Shown here: piece after piece, positions 26,401 to 38,400 of the stretch | Layout: the number at the start of each line of letters is the position of its first letter | Position numbering within the stretch: the first letter of the stretch is position 1 | DNA from: Eretmocerus hayati | Taxonomy: Eukaryota; Arthropoda; Insecta; Hymenoptera; Aphelinidae | Assembly (NCBI GenBank): GCA_029851415.1 | Contig: CM056744.1 | Span: 121,986,838 to 122,050,837, forward strand | Reading direction: 5' to 3' | Length of the DNA: 64,000 nucleotides | The notes under the pieces: model-generated | Seen by the model: only the letters and a program-made list of their open reading frames with translations | Told to the model about the DNA's origin: nothing | Database searches by the model: none | Made by a program: the position numbers and the translations under genes

Positions 26401-29400
26401 CAGGAAACTTCTCACAGTCCCTTCGAACAAGGATGGTCGCGTTACCTGCTGGAGTCCGAGAGGGAGGAAATTCCAAAATGGACGCCATTGACTCTGGAAG
26501 CACTTCACTGCATAGTTGATCCGCGTATTTGGAGCTTTGAGCTCTTGTCTTCTTGTTTCACCCCGTACGGGACGCTCGGATTGGTACCTGGTGAACATCG
26601 CAGCTTCAAGTGCATGCTTTTGTGTTCTAAAAGAGTTGCGAAGTACATTTTTCGCGAATCAGTTACGTCACCAACCCAGGCGTTGCCTGGACTGGGTAAT
26701 GGACTCATCCCTCCTAACACCAAAGATGTATCTCACTCGGGAATCGCTATGTCGCTACATCTGCGTCCTCAATTCGTCAGTGGCGTCTACTATAGGTTCA
26801 CGAGTGTGCAGTAATCGAGATGTGGTTTAATACAAGTATTTCGACTTGACGTATCCGGAGAATCTCGGTGGTACATGCCCTCACAAACCGCGAACCGAAC
26901 AGGGCCCGCATTGCGAAGCGATCCCGAACTCTCAGTCCAGCCAACTACAAGCCTCCCAATTTCTCCCAGTCGAGTGATTCTGTCCTTGATATTCTTTTGA
27001 TCTGCGTCCACACGGGGATAGATTTATAGGTCATCAGGTCATTAAATAGAACATTCACTTTCCTTCCAGTAACTACTCAGGCAGGTCATTGACATACAGA
27101 CCGAAAAGCAGGACCCCGAGAACAGAGCCCTGTAAAACAACCAGATCGGTTGTAAGACAATTAGGATCCCCGTTTCTTGAAGTAAATGTTTAGGTGCGTC
27201 ACTGCAAGTTCGATTTTATCCACATAGAGCCGATTTCGAAAATCGTAGGTGTCGAAGCTCACTCGATTGATCCAATGGTGAAATTGTGTAAAATGCTTCA
27301 CCGAAGTCAAATAGTAATAATATCAGTGTGATAATATTCTTATCAATTCGTACTCTTATGCCATCTGCCAACTTCATCAGTAGAACTGTCTGAGTACTGT
27401 GATGTTTTCTGAAACCAGTCTTGAAACGATATAATAATTTCTTACTCTTGGGGTAGTTCGTGATTCGGTCATGTGCTGTCTTTCACAGAACCCCGAAGAG
27501 AAAATAAAAAATCTGGGGGTTGAGTTGTCAGGGGTCAGAGTGAGGTCGCAGCACACATTCGTTAGCCCTTCAAAATCAGTCAGATGAAATAAAGAGTCTA
27601 AATTGAATAATCTCTGATTGGTATGAGCCTTGGGCCTGTACTCATTGTCAGTTCTGTAGGTTCCTTGTCTGACTCGTACAAAATGTTCAAAGTTCAATAT
27701 CTTACTGTGCTTTGGACTTGCGTTGCGAGTGGGTACCGGATAACTATTCGGGTGCACCATTAATTAAGGTCGCTGCAAGTTCGTATAAGAGTGGGTGCGA
27801 TATCGAGCAGTGGTGTAGAGATTGCAAGCTGTCTTGGCTCACGCGCGCGAGCCAAGATGTACTCCTGCATGTACATATCCGCCAAATTCAAGATCGTGGC
27901 GATGGTCTTCAGTCCAGACAGCAACCGATGCCTTCACGACGCAAGATTCGTCGTATTAGTGCGCATCGATGCACACAATTGGTCAATGCTGATCAAACGT
28001 GGGCAATCGAGATTTGCACGAGGTAATAAGTGCATTGCGCTCGCAATCGACCGCACGAGGAGGTGCAATTAGCCAGTCGACGAAGGAGTTTCTGTAAATC
28101 GCCGCGACTGATGGCAAGTGTTTATGTGTGACCGCGAGAGCCCAAGTGCACCGCCGCGTAAACATGCATCGCGCGCCGCGCAAAGCGAGCCGGAACCGTG
28201 ACCTCGACGTTGGCATCACCGAGCGGAAGCAGCTAGCCGCACTATACGAATAAGATCCGCGATCATCGAGTGATCCGAAGGGCGATACATCGTGCATCAC
28301 TCTTCTCAGACGGATTTACAGTTGTCCCGCTCGCGCGTGTGTGCGAGTAAGTAGTTATCCCGCCACTTGGGACCTTGTGTGCTCGATTGACGCCCGCAGA
28401 GGAATGTTTACAATTCACGGAATAGTTCGTAGCTAGGATTTTGAAAAAAACTCGTTAAGTACCCATCAGAACTCATAACAGCTGCGGATTTTTTGCTCAA
28501 TTTGAGACATATTTTTCGGTGTATAAGCTCCGCACCGAACTTTCGCTCATGGAAAAATGGAGAGTTTCTGATGCTTTCGAACTCGTGTTAATATCAAACA
28601 CGTTGCACCAAAATGATGTGGAGCCATCCTTATTCTCATTCTTAATCCCGTGGTCAACGCTCTCTCAATACTCTGAAACAGCGATTGATCAAATTCAATT
28701 CAATAGTTTTTATCGATGAATTAGCTTCATAGGGTCACAAAAGTGAATCATGGTGAGCATTTCCATATGCATGGCGATGGGCTACGCCTCACCAAGAATT
28801 GTCGAAAAAGAAATTTTTCGTTCTGGCTTTGAATGATTTTCTCATAGCTGGGCTCGTGGGAAGATTGCCAATGGATTTGATCGCAACCATTGATGGTTGT
28901 TGGTGGCAGATGAACAAAATAGATTCACTCAAATGAGTTCCGAAATAAGCCTATTTCTTGGACTTTTTCCCCAGGTACCACAACCGCGATTCTGTTATTT
29001 GAAGTAAACGAAACTCACGTCAAAGGTGGGGAAATTAATTATTTTTGTATGGAGATTTTGACGGTGGTGTTTTTTATGCAAATGTCTCACTTCAAAACGA
29101 GCATCGAGTTTAGGACCAAATCTGATTGATCGTAACGAGCGTTCGAGGTTATAGTGTGACAGGATACTAGATGGACGGGAATCGGTCAGAATCTGATCAA
29201 GGGTTTTGCAGCAAATTGCATCCAGCGTGAAACGGGCCTTGCTCGTCGTCGATTTTTTCCCCTTATAGCATCGCGCTCGCACGTGCAATTATCGAATATG
29301 CACAGGATGATTTGGCTCGAGGCAAGATCGACGGGATGGTTACGCAAGCTGAGCTGCGCTGCTGCCATCACCGATGCGAACACTTTTCGATCCCGATCGT

Positions 29401-32400
29401 TATAATCGTAGTATAGCTTCGTGTCTAGAGAGGTCTTGATCTCGAGATCGAACGATCGGTTTATACATACTTTGAACTAGTCGATTAGTCCAAAGACACC
29501 TCGCGGGGCCAGCTCGCTCCTATGCCCATCCATGGATAATGATAATCGGCATCGCGATATCGAGTGCGCACTCAAGGGATACACCCCGAAGCCGCATCGC
29601 ACGGTTCCGTTTTTCCTCGTTTTGCTCGCTTTCCACTTGGCTATTTCTGAACATAGACCTGATAGGCGTGCACAATAATTTGCGCGTCGATCATCCACGC
29701 GAGTTCGGCTTCGGCGGCAGCGGCGGCGCCTCGCAGCGTTACGGTAATTCGCGTTCGAGTATATCGCTCGGCGCCAGAGATGACTTTTTTTCATTAAACC
29801 CTCCCGCGGACCAGAGCGCGAGAAAGAAAGTGCATATCGCACGACGGGCAATTCGAGGTCTCGGCCGCGGGGCGGGAAATTGGCTCGCTCTCGCTGCGGG
29901 AGGAGGCGGATACTCGCGACTTGCATCCCCGCGCGTACACACATGCATGTAGCTATTAATAGCTTCTCTCAAAGTGATACGCCGTGGCTCCGGCGCAGCT
30001 TCCGTCTGCCGGCGGCTCCGAGCATGTACGGGAATCGGTGTACGGAATCGTCGCTCATAAATGTATGATCGGTTCGGTCGCGACGCGCAAGAAAGCGAGT
30101 TTGCGAGAAAGTCGTCGACTTTTACCGAGAGGCATTTGCATGCGAGCCAGCGCATTTTTCTGCTTCGAGCGCAGGATTTACTTAATAACGCATACCCAGG
30201 AGTCCTGGCGCCACCGAGAGCTAATTTTGGATCTCGGTGTGTATGACCCAGCTTGCATCTGGTTGTCTTTTTTTTTCTTTTATCAAGCTTACTGTCGGCA
30301 TCGCGGCGAGTCCTCCTGAAGGATCCGTTAGGTTTATCGAGTCGCGAACGCGAGCCCGAGATGCCGATCCGCACGAGAGTATATGGACTGCTTATTGCGC
30401 GACTTTAACGATATGAGAATTTTTGCAACGCTCGCGTGCGCGGACGAAAATAGCTCGGGGTGGAGTGTAAATATAACCATCGCAAATATCGATGATGGAT
30501 CGTTCGCAAGCCTCGAGATCTGTGGGAATTCGAATCGCTCTCAACTCGTCTACGTATCGCTGCAATATATGATGGATGGTGTCTGTCGTATTCACTAGAT
30601 AGTCTCAACTATAACGTATGAGTCGGTCGAAAGAGTTCGTAGTTCGTGTTCTCAATTTTTTGGCTATTATGATCAAAACATTTCCAATATCCCGGTTTTT
30701 TTTTTCAATTTTTCAAGAAAGTATAAAAGACCGGGGCTCGTTTTCGAATGAAATGACGTTGAGTCATTCTGCATCGGCTGGGAAACGGTGTGAAAACACA
30801 TTCGGAGTTGATTGATTCACTCTCTCCGCGCGAGCGAGAAGGACTCTTTCATTGATTGACTCAGTCGCACTTAATCTAGTATGACTCACCGATGTATTGA
30901 CCGAAAACTTGGCAAGTATTATCAATTTCTGAGAACTCGCGGATTCTGCTTCTTCTTAAATTAGTTTCAAAATCATTTCGAGGAAACGTAATTCGCTGCT
31001 GGTGAGGTTGATTGCCTTCATTCGAACGTTCAATTTTCACTTAGCAAGCACAAGAATATTGATGTAAAATGAATGTTCGTTTCTTGCACCCGAGACAGGT
31101 GTTGATTTTGAAAAGGCTATTTTTCTTTTATGGAATGTTTGAGAGGTATATGCCAGCCTCTCAAAAATGGGCACATTCTTTGCATTAGATATTGACATGA
31201 ACCATGTTATCCTGCCGGTAAATCGTCAATGAGAAGTCAGTTTCGGGCTCATGTTGTCAAATCCATGGAAGCTACAACGGCTGCAACGCAATGTGAAGGA
31301 ATGAAATGAGATGTAAAAGAAATCCAGTGACTTGCACTGTTCCAATAAATGAATCGATTGACCAGGAAACCGTTTTTCCATTCACTGTTTCGCGATTAAT
31401 CACAAGAATGGCAGTTGAAACACAGCACCTTCTCCTACGAGAGTATTTTGTCTGAAAAAATGATAGCACGCTTGGAACCATATCTGCAACACTTGGAAGT
31501 GGACATGGGATTTCATGATAGGAACTAGGTGGTTGAGCGGGTCTTGGCAGCTATAGCCCTGGATGCAGTTTGACCATTTTCAGTACACTTGCATCGAAAG
31601 CCTGTGGTTTCCGACCCGATGCCGGGGCAGAAATATACTATTTCTGATATCAAAGCACGAAGACTCGGGCGGAGGGTTTTAGGCCTCAAGCTCGCCTCTG
31701 TTCGAGCCCCTGTTTCGTACAATACTTGAAAAACATTCAGATCGATTCATTGAAATTCATCAGAATGCAATTTCATAGCAGCAACATCGAATGTCAACGT
31801 GTTTAGAGGGGTACAAATTACTGTATGAAATAGGGCCTCGAATTTTTTTGACATATTCTTGAGATGTGGACAACCATGAAAAAACTTCTCATACCAACAT
31901 TTTTGATCAAAACCCTGAAAAAATCCCTTTGGAAATGAAACGTCGATTTCTCCATAAAAATTGAATAGAGCAACGTTAGAAAACAATTCCAACGAACCGT
32001 CAACTGGGTTGACTTTGGGATAAAAATCGCATTTTTTTCTTAAAACTCGTGAGACTTGAACGATTCGCATAAGAATAGCATTGTATTTGTAATCAATCGA
32101 AAGCTCATAGCCTCAGCTTCCGTTTGCGGGGCTGCTAGAGTCCATTTGAATATTTCTGGACAGACCCTAGTAAAAATAAGTACCTCATGATCATACATGA
32201 ACTTGTTCCCAGTCGAACTGTGGTCATCTACGACCATCTATGACCTCAGAAAATATTATGTCTGCATGGTTAGTCATAGGTACACAAAGCCAACTCGTAC
32301 ATGGCCGTAGGGTATTGTAATCAAGTGGTTGTACATGACATTTTCAATATCGGACGGAGGCCTAGCAGTTGGAGTCCCAAGCGCGCTCATTTCGAAGCTT

Positions 32401-35400
32401 CGGATTGAGAAACATTTCGAGTTGGCAATGAAGTGCTTCATTTCCAACATGAATTCCTAGGATCAAGTATGGAGACCAATGACGACCCATGACTCCGGAC
32501 TCATGGTCATAGGCGGTCATGTATTGACCACAGTCCGGTCGGGAACATGTTCATATATGATCACGAGGCACTTATTTTTACTAGGGGAGCTATGAGCGTT
32601 TGAAGTCGTGTCCCAAAGTTGAACCGGTTTGGGTTAATAACTTTGGGACAGCATACATTATGTAGAAGATTTCATGGTTACCGTCAACTGGGGTAACTTT
32701 AGGACAAGAGTCGCATTTTTTCTTACACATTTCTTAAAACTCATGTAACTTTTGCATCTCGTATTGGGACTGTATTGTGCTCCGTATTGTGACGGTGGTA
32801 AATTGAAAGCTTTCAGTGTCAGCTTCCGATGCACGGAGATTGAAGTATATTCGGGAGTCCGCGGTTGGAAGTATGGACTCTCAAAGTCATGTCTCTAAGT
32901 TCCCCGGTTTACAGAAAATACACATACTTATACTGTATTTAGTATTGTCAGTGTTTACTCTACAAAATTGAAACTGACCGAGGATACTCCAATGTAACAA
33001 TGGATTCGTCCAGATATCTGTACAGAAAAGTAAAATCTAGCTCAGCTATTTTGGTATCGTTCTGCGAAAGTCGAAACCACACTTATTTTCTCGAAAAACT
33101 GTTTTCTAGATTGACGATATACTCTTGAAGAAGTCTATTCATAAAAGAATTCACAACTAATGAAAGGCCTCGCGCTGGCGCAAGACATTGCCATTGGAAT
33201 CGGTATTAGAGCCTCAGGATTATCTGCCTTGTCAATTGCGCACGACAACGGCTCTTTCATGGACTGTCCTAAATTTACCCCTAGCCCCTGTTTCAAAGTT
33301 CTTGGTTGACGGTATATATCAGATCATTCGCTCATCAAACTTTAAAGGATGGTGGAACATGGTCAAAAACCCGAAAAATAGATGGGAAAGCAAATTTTGA
33401 TTCGGTAATCAGCATCTCCCACTCGTGCATGTTACTCCACATCTTCTGGAAGAATTTTTAATCAATATCTAGTGCAATTTCTTTAAAAATGATGGCTTGA
33501 CGTAGGTGAACCCGGAATATACAGAAGTGAGAAAATCCAAGGTATCGAATCCGTGAACCCGTGGCTCTCGAATCGGAGTGTATCAAAGAAGTACACATGT
33601 GTTTTTGATGTGATTGAGTCCTCTATTTGATCATGAGCAAACATGAGAAAAATGCAGTAATGAAAATTCGCGGGTTCTAATGTTATGAACAACTCCTAAA
33701 CTGTCCGGCAGGAATTCATAAAATTGTTTGTGTTGATAGGCGATACGACTCCGTTCTCTGAGAACAAGAAATTTTCAAGTTGATTGATAAATAATGATGT
33801 GAGATCCTTTTATTTGTTAGTCTTGTTTATGAACCATTATTCACACTAAGAGAGAGGAAAACAGCAGTCTAAGCTCAAATGTGTCTTCAAATCAATGAGT
33901 AAGTCGGCTATAAATTCTGCCTGTCTCCGCAGACAGCCGATTGCTTCCACAACGATGCATTCAATTTACACAGAACATATGTTATACGGTTCTGTAAGTG
34001 ACTCCGCGCAGCTTGATCTTGGATCCGTATTGTTCACGACCATGTCGGTGAAGTGCATAACTTTTTACAATCTTGCTTTCAGGAAAAGCTCTTACAACTA
34101 ATGATCTCAAGACCTTCGATTTATTATTGGCAAGATTCTTTTGAATAGATTTCTCGAAATCGATTACAGATAATAAAGGAAAGTCAAAACAGAGATATTT
34201 CATGAGTATTTTCATAGCGAATCTAACGTTTTTATGAGATGGGCGTTAATTGTTTTCTCATCCTCACAGCTCGACAATTCTGGACTAGCTCATCACAGAA
34301 GACTCCCTGGGTAATTTATTTCGAGGCTCTTCGTGCACACTCTCAAATACCATCGAACTGTGTGATCGACTCTGGTGCTCTCAGCTCGAAAAAATCCACA
34401 TTTTCACGATTTCTTGTGGATCTTCGACCGTGAAAATATCGATTATTTGTGTCAATACAGTTCAGACCTGCAGATTTGGGGCAAAAATGCAGAGCGCGTT
34501 TGGAGATTTGTGAATTGAGCACCGAAATGAGATAAGGATGAGTCCTTCGCAAACAGCTGTCTCCATAGTATCGAGCTGCGAAGATAAAGAAATCATTCAT
34601 TGAGAGATTGAATTCTTTTGATCGGTTGAGTACGCTCTCAGTTGAAGCGTGAGATCTCTCATTTTTCATTCATCATTCATTTCAATCACACGCGGTCTCG
34701 CGATTCATTCATCCGATTTTTATGAAATTCTTCTTCTGAGCTACTATTAGTTAGGACGGGCTCGAACGAGGCGTAGCAGCTTTGTCCGAGTGTTGAGAAA
34801 CGAAATCTCGCAGATTTTTCGTTCGAAAACGTCCGTACGATTCAAGTTGCGAAGCTATAGCAGCTCTAACAGTTTCTGATCTATCCTTCATCTGGATAAT
34901 TGATCTAACACATCGGATCCTCGTTTTCTTCGCTAAGTGGAAACATCCTCCTGTGAACTTCCGTTGCGAATTTTAAAAATTGAATAGCCAGTATCGCGTG
35001 TTGAACGTCTCGATCTCTCAATTATTCTTCGTAAGGATGGCGATCCATATGTGCAGATAACTTAGCGACGAGAGGTCCTATCAAATCATCGAAAAAATTT
35101 TGTGAACACTGCGGGGAGTCCACGCTGTGCCTCGAGCTTCAAGAGTCTTGACTTCTCATTATCGAGTTTTCAAGACTCTCCCGAATCGCCATATTTGGGG
35201 CATTGAGCGTCGAGAAAACAGCATGCGTACAAACAATTACCCGCGCGACCTTTCACGGATTGTAAAATACGGCTGTACTCTTATCGACACTTTGGAGCTT
35301 CCGCGAGCTTCGTCAGAAGTTTTTACGCGTGATGGAGCGGTCAAGGTCGCGATCGAGTCGCGAATTTTGGAAAGCGAGTCTCGTCGAGAAATGAATCGTG

Positions 35401-38400
35401 CGTTGGAGATGGTTGAGTCGGCCTTCGCGGGCGAATACAATGCGATCGCTTATCAGTGTGAGTTTTCATGTCGCGTGAAGCTCGAGTTTGCTCGCTCCAA
35501 ATCCGGTAGGCATGACTCTCTCCAACTAATTCCTCATTGTCTGTCCGAATTTGGTCAATCTAGCGCATTTTGAATTCCATTCTGTGACTTGTCTTTTTCG
35601 CACCTCAGTGATCTTGTCCATGAGTGCTTTCATAGAGTCTTTTTCCATTTCGCGAGCACCGCACTCTCGATATGCACCTTTCGTGCAACACAACGCTAAT
35701 TAGAACTGACAGCTCTCGGGAGCGTGAAAATATCGTCTATGTAGAGCCGCTGACAAGTTGCCGGTATGCAGATCGAGGGTCGCGAGGAAAGTGGCCGACC
35801 TTGATGGCTCGCTCGATTGGCGACCCGCTGGACTCACTCTCCATGCAATGCAACTCGCGGGCCCGATGTACCGATCCTGATGCACTAGTCGATGCATCAT
35901 AGTTGCGTAATTAGCGATCGGTGCGACCTGTCGACACCCGCCCCCGATGTTTTGTGGCATCGGCTGTCAGACCGCAAAATTTGCATTTTCACGGACGCAA
36001 AAGCTCGTTGCTCGATTTGCGGTTAGCCGCAGTGATCACGAGTGGCTTTGATCGGTTCGAGCCGTACGTAGAGTCGCTCGAATGCGAAAATCGTGACCAA
36101 TCTTATCTCAGAAGATGTCTCCGTCATTATATCACCGAATTCGTGAATTCGTAGTTCAATCGGGAAACCTGACAGGACGACGCGAGAGCGATCCATGGTG
36201 GACTAGTACTCGAGTGTATGGACGTTCTTCACTTTTTCCGAGCTTTCATCGTTCATTTTTTGATAATTTACATTGCAACATTGTGTCACCATCTCGCGCG
36301 AAATTATCGAGCTGAGTTTTTCTGCAGAATCCCTTTCAGCTTCCCTAATGATGGTAACCCATGTTGCCAGCTCGAAAGCAGGTCATAATTTTTTCAATAG
36401 AATGTGTTTCAATACTCGGTGACACCGTTCTTTTCAGATTCGAACTAGTTCCCAGACGACTTGACTCTTGACCATATCGAGATGACCCAGCGTCACCGAT
36501 TCGATTCCGCGTCAATTTTGCGAGGGATTAGTCTGGTTCTGCAATCCAATGAGTACCGATACATTTCGGTAAGCAGCCACGAGCACATCTAAAACGCGTG
36601 ACTCAGACGCGATAGCTGTCCTTAGCGCTGCATTCGTACGAATTCCGGCAGCGACTCGGAATCGTTTGATAGGCCGCATATATCAATGAAATCGGCGGAC
36701 TGAGGTCGCATCCGTCCGTGTATGGTCGACCTCCGTGGAGGCCACGATGAGATCTCGCGCTCGGAATCGGTAAATTCATCAGATTTTGTGTCGCATCATC
36801 GCCTTCCTCTGCCGATGGAATTTTAATGCATCTATAATCGAATAGATCGGTTGTTGCAACAGCCATCACTGTGACGCATAGTGATTTCACCGAAGGACCG
36901 ATTTCGAGAAGACGTTTTTCGAATACGTTTGATACGGGCTGATTCGACAAATCTCTTTTTCGATAAACCTTGGATCTTTGGATGAGGATTCGAGGAGTCA
37001 CGGAAGACCCTTGAAGTCGATTTTTGTACTTCCCCTCGCGAGTGGAAGGTGACAATGTGCTGTCAACTATACTGATTGCAATAGTGCGTACACTGACGGA
37101 CAGATCAATCCCGTCACGGGCACTCAATTTGCATGCACTTTTTGCTCTCTCAATCTGAGTCCGTCCATATCAGCTGGATTATGTTTACAGCACCAGAATT
37201 CCTTGCTTTGCGTTAGTTCGAGTTTGTGTATTGGAGAATTAATTTTGATTGCTTTTGCGGGGATATTTTGGGTAACCTGGCCCTCTCCATTCCGTATTCC
37301 GAATTGGGACACCGGAAGTTCACGAAACTTGAGTGTTAGTTTACACGAGGAGAACAAGTACACATCATTGCACGGATATTAGAAATGAATGAAATTGAGC
37401 GTCCCACATTCGATGGATGCATCTACTTTCGGGACTTGTGTTATCGATATCATCTGTGGTCAGTAATTTTAATGCCACTGACAAGAAATGATTGATCTGA
37501 CTACTTTGATAGAAGCTAGTTAGTTCAAATTAGACAGCCTAGGAGATCGGCGGAGAATCGCGGGACTGTTCAAAATGTCAGTTTTTGAGAACGCAACCTG
37601 AGTTGGAAACCTTTCTTACAATTCCTGCAACTTTTGATCCCGATCAAATATTTTTCTACAGTTTTTATACAGTGTAAATGAATCGCGTGAACGAGGAATG
37701 GGGAAGTCTGCGCTTTAATACTCTCTCAACTTTCGTTACATGGCTCTGGTTGACGAAGTGTGTCTCGCAGAAGACGAGTGATGGGACACGTCTTGTTTGT
37801 GACGGTTGCTTCGGGTAGCAGTGGGTGCGATGTGGGCGTGTAGAATGGGATTCAGTTTGAAATCGGTATTCGAGCTTTGTCAAATGAGAAGAAAATTGAT
37901 CGATCGATTAAAATGTACAAGTTCATTTGCTCTTATGCCTCGGGCATTTCGAGGTGTTGCGGCAATCGCGGAGCTCCAGCGATGCACAAAAGCCTTATTG
38001 GCATCGAACTTGGATTTGGGGAAATTCGAGACGATCTGACAGCGGACTCGCGATGACGACTCTCGGTGATGCGAGTCTAGAAACTTCTGCCACGAATCGC
38101 GACGGACCAGAGCTCAGCGGATGGTGATCGGTTCTCGGGTATCGGGGCCGTTTGCCTCAACGCCCCCGTTTGCAATGAGTTCTGGAGCACGATTCCGACC
38201 GATTATCACAGTGGATATGCAACAATCGACCCCAGCGTATCGAGAAATCGGCACTGCGATCTTCCGCGCCACCGATGATTCCTGCCGATTTTTGTGGACA
38301 AACGGGAGATAGAGAGCCGTCGATCGCACACTCGCGGTTCAAACAGCTGTTGGCGGCGCGTGAGGTGTCGATTGCTCTCGGGGATATCATATAGATTGTG

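Noticed and set aside
26302..26814. 170-codon open frame on the plus strand
   Set aside because: Antisense to, or within, the region assigned by position to the decayed reverse transcriptase; no domain of its own.
29739..30374. 211-codon open frame on the minus strand
   Set aside because: Arg/Ser/Ala-rich composition typical of CpG-rich non-coding DNA, with several overlapping frames on both strands and no family signature.
35127..35573. 148-codon open frame on the plus strand
   Set aside because: No recognisable motif; the length is compatible with chance in GC-richer sequence.
36603..37127. 174-codon open frame on the minus strand
   Set aside because: No domain, no splice context and no recognisable family. 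The frame lies inside the giant bestrophin intron in mixed-composition DNA and could be chance.
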